DNA of 64,000 nt, taken from NCBI RefSeq assembly GCF_007830445.1, contig NZ_VLKR01000011.1, positions 114,276 to 178,275 on the forward strand. Reading direction: 5' to 3'. Of this stretch, positions 34,301 to 40,595 are shown one piece after another. Every line of letters starts with the position of its first letter. The stretch's first letter is position 1. The notes below the pieces were generated by a model. That model worked only from the letters and a program-made list of their open reading frames with translations. It made no database searches and was not told the DNA's origin. Both the position numbers and the translations under genes were made by a program. The stretch is from Sphingobacterium siyangense (GTDB taxonomy: Bacteria > Bacteroidota > Bacteroidia > Sphingobacteriales > Sphingobacteriaceae).

Positions 34301-34481
34301 TGATCTTGTAGATGCCACTATTGTTGGTGATGGATTGGGTGTTTTTCCCTTTTTCGAGAACTGTTACACCGCCTAATGCCGACCCATCTGTCGTAGTGAC
34401 TTTACCGGTAACGATTTTTTGGGCCAGGGCGACACCATACGTACTCAGTAAACTCACTAGTATGAGCATACTTCTTTTCAT
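31398..34481 (-). CDS. SusC/RagA-family TonB-linked transporter (phosphodiester operon)
   Basis: 1027 residues: signal peptide (1-20), carboxypeptidase-regulatory-like domain (VTGKVTTTDGSALGGVTVLEKG), TonB-box-like DEVVVTAFGIKRD near 105, plug (VPGLSINSTSG, IVLRGFASI, NALIVVDGVPINNS, DDIETYTILKGPEATAQFG, GAILITTKKG) and a barrel ending FNFGLNMRF. It leads a four-gene reverse-strand operon (SusC, SusD, DUF4397, NAGPA). No sigma/anti-sigma pair or hybrid sensor is next to it, so its regulator is not visible in the window. Confidence 0.93.
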   Translation of the reverse strand: MKRSMLILVSLLSTYGVALAQKIVTGKVTTTDGSALGGVTVLEKGKNTQSITNNSGIYKITVQENATLIFRHVGYKQIEKALSGQQVLNVSLSENSSSLDEVVVTAFGIKRDRKTLGYSTPIVAGSDVSETQRESFFQGLQGRVPGLSINSTSGMPGASAQIVLRGFASISGDNNALIVVDGVPINNSTLNENDLASNGANRDLDYSNRAMDINPDDIETYTILKGPEATAQFGSQGAGGAILITTKKGKAGKFTVNYSLSGRVETVNKYPERQYVYAQGTNGTYSGTSVYAMGPKYPEGATLYKDNVNNFFRTGYNQKHNLSFEGGSEKVTYRWSNEYSDNTGIVPNTSYKRFSTRLNGTAKFNEKLEFNTSFNYINTQNDKARKGNTGYLITLMRFNPLYDVRDWIDEKGNRVLHNSDIYNELDNPFWDVYRNTANDDVNRLLATSNITYRATNWLSLNGIIGIDFANTQGQSVYHPQSYSGSGSSTNVRNGSMNEYQVNARVLSGSFMATANTKIGRDISFRANLGTEFKDYNTLTNSQYGEDFYDPNFYSINNTFPSTRLARSVANNFRTVGFLAQAGFGYLDNLLYLNLTGRLDAASRMMPNNPYFGYPSASLAFNFSDLSFFKNKVQWLSDGKYRISVGTTGKAPFKSYYTLSNLEPKLSTGGGFAYGVNGGNPDLKAEKTRDFETGLEFGFFKRRLTFDFSYFNRLSTGQIILPRLSYGSGFVLRMMNGGEVKTYGTELQVNVNPIKKNDFSWDMTFNFTQYKGKVLSLAEELPELYDSDTWVLSGVRSSVMPGYSIGTLTGTQFKRNERGDILINPQTGLPIAGTDKYYPIGDRIPDYTLGIVNKFNYKNFYLTFLWDLRKGGDVLNGLDYRLYTYGQSVKTLNREDPRVIQGVLEDGLENTANPTVNHIAVTPYSASAYYMTNIEPQMFIEKNIYAFRLRDVTLRYALPKHLTQRISSQAALSVFFTATDLFLFTNYTGLDPESNSNTAGLGGIGGYGIDYGNMAKPRGFNFGLNMRF

Positions 34482-34700
34482 AATAAAATTGTGTTTGATT
34501 AGTTTCGTTTAACTTAGGTTTTGCCGATACACCTGGTGCTTGGGCAACATAAAAATTGTGCTATTTCATAAAAATTTATAGCGGTTAGAAATCGGTTTGT
34601 ATATGCTTTATATCAAATATAGCATAAAAATGCATTGTTTAAAATATTTTTGGATTTTTTTAGGCTGAAATGTGTAATCTGTTGAATAAAAACGCATAAA

Positions 34701-35020
34701 GATGCTTTTGTTAATATGATTTTTAGCGCTGTGAAATATGCCAAAGATACCGAGCAGGTTTATCTTGCAATGTAGGGGGAAAAGACAAGCAAAGAAATTG
34801 TACACTATTTGGAAGATCGTGGGATCGGCATTCCACATAAAGATCTGGATGTCATATTTAAAGTCCATGAGCGCGCAGGCAAAGCGCTTGAAGCACAGGG
34901 GCCGGAAATAGGTTCTCCCTAGTCAAAGAGTTGATGGAACGTTCGGACGGTAATGTTAATCTCTCCAGTAAGCTGGGTAAGGGAACGATCATTAACTTGT
35001 TTTTTCGAATAATTAGGAGC
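34701..35020 (+). pseudogene. Decayed histidine-kinase ATPase domain
   Basis: Reading forward gives VNMIFSAVKYAKDTEQVYLAM, a TAG stop at 34773-34775, then EIVHYLEDRGIGIP and FKVHERAGKALEAQ. A frame change near 34915 leads to SLVKELMERSDGNVNLSSKLGKG. The order and spacing follow the N, G1, F and G2 boxes of the intact kinase at 26690-27793 (NAVKYAKKSG, YYLEDNGIGIP, NERAS, LALVKHLMERIGGTIHLSSELNKG). It has at least one stop and one frameshift, and the front of the gene is missing. A remnant of a second, related kinase. Confidence 0.75.
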
Positions 35021-35027
35021 TGTTTCG

Positions 35028-35783
35028 TTATTTTGTGCTTATAGGGAGTTTGCTGATGTAAATGATCGCTGTATCGGTAGAAGTTGGATAAGTACGTTCA
35101 TTGCCTTTAACAGCCCACTCAAAACGTGTACCTTCAGCACCAATGTAAAGTCGGTTTTTCTTGTCGTGGTAAATATAATTCAGTTGTCGACGGAAAGGAA
35201 AATCGAGCTTCTGTTCGCCTTTATCAGTGACTCTTACTAGTTTATCTGGCTGCATTAACGGGCGGCCGTATTCTTTGTCGATGATTTCATTGGGCTGTGG
35301 GCTAATTTTGTATGATTCAGTTTCACTGATCTTTGTTTCTTTTCGATTGACCCGTACTTTATCATAGACTTCATAGCCATATTTGTCCTTTGTGCTCCAA
35401 CTTTTGCCATGGTCCAACGAGAATAAAAATGGACTTGTCGAGTGGTCCTGGAAGTTGCTTAAAGCCATCAATTCTCCCTGATACATACTGAAGCTTGGTA
35501 TGCCAAGTCCAGCATCGCGGACCATTTGCCACGAAGCTCCTTTATCTGTAGTCATATAAATCTTATACATGGTGGCTACGACCAAAGTATCGTCAATATT
35601 ACCGTAAATAGCCGATGTACCTCTGAGCTGGCCCGGGATACTCAATTTCGTCCAGGTAGCATCTCTGGTTTCAATATCAATTAGACCCTCCGACTCAGAA
35701 GAGGCATCCTTTTGGCAAGAGCTAAAACATAAGCCTAGGGCGCAGAGAAAAAGAAGAGGGCGGAGAGTCGTTTTAAATTGCAT
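35028..35783 (-). CDS. Asp-box (sialidase-type propeller) lipoprotein
   Basis: The ATG at 35781-35783 puts a proper signal (LRPLLFLCALGLCFSSCQKD, lipobox Cys near 23) at the front; an upstream Met eight codons earlier (35807) is possible. The 251-residue protein carries two Asp-box motifs, TTDKGASW and SLDHGKSW, the Ser/Thr-x-Asp-x-Gly-x-x-Trp turn of sialidase-like beta propellers. The length is too small for a full six-bladed enzyme, and no sialidase Arg triad can be recognised. Probably a small surface-exposed or periplasmic propeller of unknown ligand. It is a single-gene unit. Confidence 0.72.
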   Translation of the reverse strand: MQFKTTLRPLLFLCALGLCFSSCQKDASSESEGLIDIETRDATWTKLSIPGQLRGTSAIYGNIDDTLVVATMYKIYMTTDKGASWQMVRDAGLGIPSFSMYQGELMALSNFQDHSTSPFLFSLDHGKSWSTKDKYGYEVYDKVRVNRKETKISETESYKISPQPNEIIDKEYGRPLMQPDKLVRVTDKGEQKLDFPFRRQLNYIYHDKKNRLYIGAEGTRFEWAVKGNERTYPTSTDTAIIYISKLPISTK

Positions 35784-35980
35784 GTTTTTTGCGATTTGAG
35801 TAAACAAGCTGTGTGATTTTTAAGCTTTGTATAATTTTAAAGATAGTTATAATAACTGAAAGTTATTATATGTGTGGTTATTTATTTTTATTGTCCACTG
35901 CTGATACTCAATACAGGTCTCCTTTTTAGAAAAGTGAATACTAAAGATGCGACCATAATGGAGTACTCACCCTATCTTAT

Positions 35981-36027
35981 AAAATACTAATTATATTAGT
36001 ATTTTATATTGTTATTTCGTATCTTTG
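35981..36027 (+). promoter_or_regulatory. Promoter and palindrome before the Rpn gene
   Basis: TATCTTTG (36020-36027) is a perfect -7 box. The -33 region is overlapped by AAAATACTAA (35981-35990) and TTAGTATTTT (35996-36005), an inverted repeat with a 5-nt centre, suitable as an operator. It may keep the nuclease gene off. Confidence 0.5.
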
Positions 36028-36053
36028 TACTGTTAACCAGTTGATAAATAATT

Positions 36054-37010
36054 ATGAGTCCAAAATCAAGGCGTGTAGACGACCCTTTGTGGAAATCTAT
36101 CTTAGAACAAACGTTCTCGCATTTTTTACGATTTATCTTTCCGGATGCGGATGCCGTTTTTGATCTGAGCAGACCCTTTGATTATCTCGATAAAGAGTTT
36201 GAGAGTTTATTTCCTCCGGAAAGCAACGGCAGGGGAGTCCGTTATGTAGACAAGCTTGTGAAGGTATTTTTAAAGGATGGCCGCGAACAGTTCGTACTCT
36301 GCCATGTAGAGATTCAGAGCAATAAAGGCAGGGGAGATTTGGCCGAGCGCATGTTTCGCTATTTTTATAGAATATGGGATCGTTACAAAGTTCCAATTAC
36401 AGCTATTGCAATTTTGGCAGATGAAAACAAAGGCTATCGACCAGTGGTATATAGCCAGGAGTTTATGGGAACTTCATTACGCTACGATTTTAATAGCTAT
36501 AAGATCCTCGATCAGGAAGAATCGGAATTGCGAGCAAATGAGAATCCATTTTCAGTGATTGTCCTTACTGCACTTTTGGCTGTAGTAAACAAGAAAGTGA
36601 CCGATGATGGACTGAAAGAAATAAAACATGATCTGTATGATGAGATGATGAAAAGGAAGATGGATAAGGATACCCGACAGGGGCTATATGATTTCCTTAC
36701 TTACTACGTAAGTTTTGATAATGAGGAAGTTTTAAGTATATTTGAGCAAGAAATTAAAACAAAAATAGGAAGGAGCGATACAATGGGCACTCAAGAATAT
36801 TTATTAGATAAAGCTGAAAAAAAAGGAATTCAGAAAGGCATTGAAAAAGGTCTTAAGACTGGTATTGAAAAAGGTCTTAAGACTGGTATTGAAAAAGGTA
36901 AGCGTGAAGAAGCTATTGCCATTGCACTAGAGTTTAAGAAAATGGGTTTACCTATTGCTGATATTGCTAAAGGAACCGGTCTTTCTATCGAAGAAATCGA
37001 AAAGCTGTAA
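36054..37010 (+). CDS. Rpn-family PD-(D/E)XK nuclease (recombination-promoting nuclease/transposase-like)
   Basis: 318 residues. The N-terminal two thirds show the Rpn pattern: F-x-HFLRFIFPDA near 20-32, YVDKLVKVFLKDG with D66, and HVEIQSNKG with E86 and Q88, the D...E-x-Q nuclease core, then AERMFRYFYRIWDRY and ITAIAILAD. Such proteins cut DNA; in E. coli they are reported as toxic, anti-phage and inhibited by a short protein made from within the same gene. The C-terminus has a repeated IEKGLKTG unit and a small helical domain (FKKMGLPIADIAKGTGLSIEEI). An internal Shine-Dalgarno and ATG at 36783 would give that C-terminal part alone. Confidence 0.85.
   Translation: MSPKSRRVDDPLWKSILEQTFSHFLRFIFPDADAVFDLSRPFDYLDKEFESLFPPESNGRGVRYVDKLVKVFLKDGREQFVLCHVEIQSNKGRGDLAERMFRYFYRIWDRYKVPITAIAILADENKGYRPVVYSQEFMGTSLRYDFNSYKILDQEESELRANENPFSVIVLTALLAVVNKKVTDDGLKEIKHDLYDEMMKRKMDKDTRQGLYDFLTYYVSFDNEEVLSIFEQEIKTKIGRSDTMGTQEYLLDKAEKKGIQKGIEKGLKTGIEKGLKTGIEKGKREEAIAIALEFKKMGLPIADIAKGTGLSIEEIEKL
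36783..37010 (+). CDS. Possible intragenic Rpn C-terminal protein (75 residues)
   Basis: The in-frame ATG at 36783 (codon 244 of the Rpn gene) is preceded by AGGAG with a 7-nt gap, a stronger ribosome site than at most starts in this window. The product would contain the tandem IEKGLKTG repeats and the terminal helical domain, but no nuclease residue. This matches the arrangement in which a short Rpn form neutralises the full-length nuclease. It is inferred from sequence only. Confidence 0.4.
   Translation: MGTQEYLLDKAEKKGIQKGIEKGLKTGIEKGLKTGIEKGKREEAIAIALEFKKMGLPIADIAKGTGLSIEEIEKL
36840..36899 (+). repeat. 24-bp tandem repeat inside the Rpn gene
   Basis: Two exact 24-bp units (36840-36863, 36864-36887) and a partial third encode IEKGLKTG, IEKGLKTG, IEKG. 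The length is a multiple of three, so slippage changes repeat number without breaking the frame. A related but imperfect unit (IQKG) just precedes them. Confidence 0.85.
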
Positions 37011-37045
37011 TCAAATACTTTTAAAGTTTATAGATATTTATTTTG

Positions 37046-37074
37046 AGCCATTTCCGGAAGGGAGTGGCTTTTCA
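37046..37074 (+). terminator. Terminator after the Rpn gene
   Basis: AGCCA and TGGCT arms with TCC/GGA inner pairs and a T-rich tail. It is nearly identical to the hairpin at 2400-2424 upstream of locus A, so the shared segment of the two loci may begin here. Confidence 0.6.
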
Positions 37075-37087
37075 TTTTAAGGATGCT

Positions 37088-37370
37088 ATATGGTCAAAAA
37101 AACTCCCCTTTCATTGCTGATAAAAGAGGAGTGCCTTTTTAAACTAAATATATGAAAAAACCTTATCGTTAATAATAAAGCGTCCTAATAGATTAAGCCG
37201 CTTCGCTAGATGTTGATATATTTCAACAGGCTAATCTAATATAGGAATAATTTTTTGGAATTGGAAAAATAAAAATATTTTTTTATGTCTGCTTCTCCAT
37301 TTTTTTTGGCTGGCTTAGCTTAACCCAATTATTGGTCGCTCGTCATCGCCGTGGAAGTAGTCAAAAAGTT
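37088..37370 (-). repeat. Conserved non-coding block, copy B (partner at 3155-3460)
   Basis: Carries the same ordered elements as copy A: ACTCC...GGAGT hairpin, AAGCG...CGCTT hairpin, TAGATGTTG...CAAC...ATCTA, and CCAATTATTGG with its flank. Between copies the stem of AGCG/CGCT is kept while inner bases change. It is followed by about 250 bp (37371-37620) in which I see no gene, then by the stop of the XRE gene at 37621. Confidence 0.6.
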
Positions 37371-37620
37371 GACTTGGTTTTATTTGTAATATTTTTGCTA
37401 AAGCATACACTTGATAGGGGTAAAAACCGGTATCATCATTTTCATGTCGGATTTTTCTTATTGGGTACACTTGAGGTCCGATTTTCGGTGTCATATCTTT
37501 ATGTTTACGGCTGGCAACGAAAATTACCTTAGCGAATTTACTTAAGCTTTCATTGGTTTGTGAATTTTTCCGTACCCGTCATTGGCTAAGCCTACACGTT
37601 CAATACCAAGTGATGTGTTT

Positions 37621-37995
37621 CTATTTTTTATCAGATAGGGCCTCTATCAATAACTTTTGTGTAGAAATTAAATCCTTTTGAGTCTGTATTGTTTCTTCCT
37701 GCCTAGATATCAGTCGATTAGCCTGGTCTAACTGCTCGTTCAGAGAATTGATTTTTTCATTCCATTGTTTATACTCTTCCTCTCGATAAGTTTTAAATGG
37801 CTCATCGTTATAGTAATATTGTATGAAATTATGGTCTAATGCCTTTGAATAGGTTAATAGTTTATCAATGGAAAGAGAAGATCTTTTATAATCATTTCCA
37901 ACATTTTGCTGGTTTTCATTTATCAGATCACCAACCAATTTCTGCGACAAGTTTTTTCTATCCGCGATTTCCTTAATCTTTTCTCCGATATTCAT
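37621..37995 (-). CDS. XRE-type regulator with coiled-coil tail, divergent from RNA region B1
   Basis: 124 residues. An N-terminal helix-turn-helix (MNIGEKIKEIADRKNLSQKL, then RSSLSIDKLLTYSKALD) is followed from about residue 70 by a coiled coil rich in Glu, Gln and Lys with heptad Leu and Ile (INSLNEQLDQANRLISRQEE, TIQTQKDLISTQKLLIEALS). The coiled coil suggests a dimer. The start lies about 50 bp from the TATATTTG promoter of the divergent RNA, as for the unrelated 3520-3969 protein in locus A. A role as repressor of that promoter is inferred. The truncated XRE gene at 2544-2822 appears once to have had a similar tail. Confidence 0.7.
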   Translation of the reverse strand: MNIGEKIKEIADRKNLSQKLVGDLINENQQNVGNDYKRSSLSIDKLLTYSKALDHNFIQYYYNDEPFKTYREEEYKQWNEKINSLNEQLDQANRLISRQEETIQTQKDLISTQKLLIEALSDKK

Positions 37996-38047
37996 TAATT
38001 TTATTTGTTGTTTTTACAAAATATTTTGTTGATAATTTTTATTTAAT

Positions 38048-38055
38048 TATATTTG
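38048..38055 (+). promoter_or_regulatory. Promoter -7 box (TATATTTG) of RNA region B1
   Basis: Same box and spacing to the 5' hairpin (AATCAG, loop, CTGATT at 38062-38078) as in locus A. A second promoter-like TTTG-N19-TATCTTTA follows at 38128-38158. Confidence 0.55.
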
Positions 38056-38061
38056 TATCAT

Positions 38062-38549
38062 AATCAGGTAATCTGATTTAGTCTCGGATATCGAAACGGC
38101 AAATTTCAAATGACACGAGATGTAGGGTTTGCGAACCCCCCAGCTTTTTGTATCTTTACAACAAGGAGGGGCGAGCACTCTCTATTGGAAACTGTGTCAA
38201 GGCTCTTTGCCGTGCCCGATGTTCGGTGGAAGATAGTGAGGCTCGCCCCTTTTATATTTAGCCATGCCTTTCATATCTTCCCCCCTTGAGACTCTTTTTG
38301 TTAACCATATTGTAATATTATGAGATCAAAAGAGCTAAGAACATTTACAGAACGACGGCAGATCAAGGATCAGCTTCGTCGGCTTGCAGTATCACTGCTC
38401 ATCAAGAACAAATACTGCCCGCCAGAATAGCTTCTCAAAAGCTTAAAATCAGCAATGGCCCTTTACCTCGGATGAGGAATGTGCATACAAAAGCCAACAA
38501 AGGCCTGTGGATAGCACCGCCACTGTTGATTTTGCCGACCGGTACTTTT
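38062..38549 (+). ncRNA. Structured RNA region B1, with internal micro-ORF
   Basis: It holds the same elements as region A. They are the 5' hairpin; GUCUCG pairing with CGAGAU (38081-38086 with 38116-38121, one G-U); the loop GGCAAATTTCA; the long hairpin with GGGGCGAGC (38168-38176) and GCTCGCCCC (38241-38249); the UGGAA/GGAAG loop closed by ACUG/CGGU, where locus A has CAGU; a U-run; GAGACT at 38288-38293 as alternative partner; the micro-ORF; and the 3' hairpin AAAATCAGCAATGG with CCACTGTTGATTTT (38445-38533). Paired bases change in compensating or G-U ways relative to A, which argues for selection on RNA structure. Ends before a T-run near 38546. Confidence 0.55.
38320..38430 (+). CDS. 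36-residue micro-ORF of locus B
   Basis: ATG at 38320, TAG at 38428-38430, 36 codons as in locus A. The last 26 residues are almost unchanged (TERRQIKDQL, LAVSLLIKNKYCPPE), while codons 2-9 differ (RSKELRTF against KQKESLTT). A single Cys lies four residues from the end. It sits at the same place between the long hairpin and 3' hairpin. No family recognised. Confidence 0.5.
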   Translation: MRSKELRTFTERRQIKDQLRRLAVSLLIKNKYCPPE

Positions 38550-38590
38550 TTAAGATCTATGCCCCAAAAATGCACGGCTCCCTTCTCTTT

Positions 38591-38670
38591 TATCTTCGCA
38601 CTTTAAAAGTAAGGGTTTCCGAAATCAAAAGCAAAGATTTGAGACAAATACTATTATAGAAATTCTATAA
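38591..38670 (+). promoter_or_regulatory. Promoter box and palindrome, locus B copy
   Basis: TATCTTCG at 38591-38598 and the 17-bp palindrome TTATAGAAATTCTATAA at 38654-38670 repeat the arrangement at 4576-4655. In locus B the transcript would next run antisense through the helix-turn-helix gene at 38703-38981, which is absent from locus A. Confidence 0.45.
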
Positions 38671-38702
38671 TAAAGGTCCATTTTTAATAAGAAAGCTTGA
38701 TT

Positions 38703-38981
38703 TTAAGGATTCTTAAAAGTTTGGTTTTTTATGACCTTATAAATAAGATCGGGGTCTAGATCACATAAATATGCGATCTTAAATATATGGGCAAAAGTGA
38801 ATTTCTGTGGGTTATTTAATTTATCAAGATAGGAGTTATATTGAAGCCCTAAAGCTTTCGCCATCTTTGTGGGACCTTGCTTTTCCAATAACCTCATCGA
38901 TTTGATGATCTTGGACTCAAATAATGACTTTACTGCAAGGAAATCAGGATCAGCACTGCTGGATTTAGTCGACGCATTCAT
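38703..38981 (-). CDS. Helix-turn-helix protein divergent from RNA region B2
   Basis: 92 residues. The core MRLLEKQGPTKMAKALGLQYNSYLDKLNNPQKFTFAHIFKIAYLCDLDPDLIYKV reads as a small DNA-binding helix-turn-helix with a recognition helix near GLQYNSYLDKL. It has no obvious homology to the other two locus-associated regulators. It starts about 100 bp from the TATATTTG box of the divergent RNA region B2. It looks like a second regulator/RNA module placed between the B1 module and the SusCD operon; locus A has no counterpart. Regulation of the RNA promoter is inferred from layout. Confidence 0.6.
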   Translation of the reverse strand: MNASTKSSSADPDFLAVKSLFESKIIKSMRLLEKQGPTKMAKALGLQYNSYLDKLNNPQKFTFAHIFKIAYLCDLDPDLIYKVIKNQTFKNP

Positions 38982-39082
38982 TTATTGAAGTTTGATTTAC
39001 TAAATGTTGCTTTTTGCAGACTAAATGTGTGTTATAATTTATTATTCATAAATAATAATTTTTATTTTATAAATTTTATGAC

Positions 39083-39310
39083 TATATTTGAATCAATATC
39101 CAAGATGAATAAGGTATTAAACTAAAGAGTCTCGACAGCAAATTCCGACAATTTGATTTAGAACGAGACGATAGGATAATGCCTATGATTGCTTTATTTG
39201 TACATTTGTACAGCTATAGCGTCATGGGCCCTATCGTAGACCGTTTCTAAAAGGCGTCGGAACCTTGCTGTACGGTGATAGGGCCTGCTATAGCCATTTT
39301 CCCGAATAAG
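39083..39310 (+). ncRNA. Structured RNA region B2 (third, divergent copy)
   Basis: A TATATTTG box (39083-39090) is followed by GAGTCTCG (39127-39134) pairing with CGAGAC (39164-39169) around a loop containing GCAAATTCC. Next come a TACATTTG box (39201-39208) and a long hairpin: GCTATAGC (39213-39220) with GCTATAGC (39287-39294), then GGCCCTATC (39227-39235) with GATAGGGCC (39277-39285), then ACCG/CGGT. An AGACTC segment near 39309 can pair with the first GAGTCT. Primary sequence differs from A and B1 but the order of stems is the same, so it appears to be a diverged member of one RNA family. Confidence 0.45.
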
Positions 39311-39332
39311 ACTCACAATTATAAACGTGAGC

Positions 39333-39383
39333 ATGAACCACAAAAAACAGACAACAAAAAATCTTATTTCAGCTCCCGAGTAG
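39333..39383 (+). CDS. Possible 16-residue micro-ORF after RNA region B2
   Basis: ATG at 39333, TAG at 39381-39383; the peptide is Lys-rich and ends APE, faintly echoing the CPPE end of the 36-residue ORFs. It stands at the matching position after the alternative GACTC segment. Too short to be sure; conservation in other genomes would be needed. Confidence 0.2.
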   Translation: MNHKKQTTKNLISAPE

Positions 39384-39507
39384 CTCGGGTAGCTAAGTCA
39401 AACATGATTTGACCCTACACTGCTATGGATTGCATCACGCCAATATGATAACCTTTGTGATAACCACTCAAATGCGATCTAGCTTCCCAATTAATTTATT
39501 GTTTACC

Positions 39508-39580
39508 TGACCTAAGCAAGCTCAGGTCCCCCAAAAAAAGCTGATTTCGGTCGGACAGGGAGAGCTATGCGCTAAGGTCA
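39508..39580 (+). promoter_or_regulatory. Structured leader of the 125-aa/TlpA/SusCD operon, locus B
   Basis: TGACCT (39508-39513) pairs with AGGTCA (39575-39580), a shorter outer stem than in locus A. The inner segment through GATTTCGGTCGGACAGGG and GGGAGAG-ct-ATG-CGC-TAA (two-codon ORF, 39567-39575) is almost invariant, as is the stretch up to the ATG at 39599. Confidence 0.45.
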
Positions 39581-39598
39581 CAGCCAAAAACTAAACAC

Positions 39599-39976
39599 AT
39601 GAAAGCCATTTATGAAGATCTCCTATATCTCGACACGCCATTCTACGAGATTCATGAAGACAATTACGATCCATTGAAATGTATCGAAAGCTTTTGGGAT
39701 AATTATCCGCTAGTCACGATACGCGAAAACCTCTATGCGTTGGACCTCAGATGCAAAACCCTCGGCGAAGTTACCGAAAGCAAATTAGAAGCTGTACAGC
39801 AAACGCTCTTTCTAGCGGATGTCCTGCGCGCGCTAATAGCTTATTTCCTGACGCATAGCCGCCAGATTGATACGAGCCAAATTAGACTGTCAACTATGGA
39901 AGCTAATATGAAGGAAATCCAGCTGACCAAACAAATCAACGATTTTTTTCAATCCATTAACCCACCAAAATCTTAA
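39599..39976 (+). CDS. 125-residue conserved protein of unknown function, locus B
   Basis: Same length and start context as the locus A copy. Differences are scattered; conserved stretches include MKAIYEDLL, DPLKCIE, TIRENLYALDLRC, LRALIAYFLTHS, KEIQLTK and NDFFQSIN. The protein looks all-helical and cytoplasmic. It leads the operon, ending one base before the TlpA-like gene. Retention of this gene with SusCD and TlpA in both loci argues that it takes part in the same function. No family recognised. Confidence 0.75.
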   Translation: MKAIYEDLLYLDTPFYEIHEDNYDPLKCIESFWDNYPLVTIRENLYALDLRCKTLGEVTESKLEAVQQTLFLADVLRALIAYFLTHSRQIDTSQIRLSTMEANMKEIQLTKQINDFFQSINPPKS

Positions 39977-39977
39977 G

Positions 39978-40595
39978 ATGATGAAAACAATACTATATAA
40001 TTTGTACAAGGCTTTTAAGAGCAAACGAGCACGAGCGATACTGCTGTGTTTGGTTTCTATGTTTAGTTTATCGGCCCAGACCCCCCGCAAGGACAGCGGG
40101 GCGGATGGGGCCGATATCGTTGAGCCAGTCCTAGTCGGAAATAAATTACCTCAAGATTTCTGGTCGCATAAAGTAAAGATCTATAATCAGGGGGACACAG
40201 CGTTCGTAGAACTATCTAAGTACGAAGGCAAATCTTTTATTCTCGACTTTTGGTCTACTACCTGTGGTACTTGCATCAGTGGTATGTCAGATTTGATTAA
40301 AATCCAAAAGAGTTTTGGGAAGGAACTTAATGTCTTGCTCGTAAACTCATATGGTAAATTAGACACCTATCAACGTATTCACAAGATGCCTATCGATGTC
40401 CTGCGGACAAACGACCTTAGCACTGTGTATGCTGATGATTATCTGATCAAGCTGTTTCCTCATCGTACGTTCCCATTTTATGTTTGGGTGGATCAAAATG
40501 GTACAGTGGTAGCATTGACCTTAAAACGGTTGGTTGAAATGGAAAATGTTGAAACATTTATCAAATATAATCGTCTCTATGAAAAGTCTAATTAG
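39978..40595 (+). CDS. TlpA/redoxin-like thioredoxin-fold protein, exported, locus B
   Basis: 205 residues. The N-terminal half is very like the locus A copy (YNLYKAFKSKRAR, signal LCLVSMFSLSAQTPR), but the mature part has diverged more. The fold is readable at KSFILDFWSTTCGTCISG (active-site Cys-Gly-Thr-Cys, where locus A has Cys-Thr-Ser-Cys), LNVLLVNSYGK and HRTFPFYVWVD with the cis-Pro. The two copies differ in active-site dipeptide, which usually tunes redox potential. Its 3' end overlaps the SusC start by 17 bp. Periplasmic thiol-disulfide exchange is the family role; the partner is unknown. Confidence 0.8.
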   Translation: MMKTILYNLYKAFKSKRARAILLCLVSMFSLSAQTPRKDSGADGADIVEPVLVGNKLPQDFWSHKVKIYNQGDTAFVELSKYEGKSFILDFWSTTCGTCISGMSDLIKIQKSFGKELNVLLVNSYGKLDTYQRIHKMPIDVLRTNDLSTVYADDYLIKLFPHRTFPFYVWVDQNGTVVALTLKRLVEMENVETFIKYNRLYEKSN

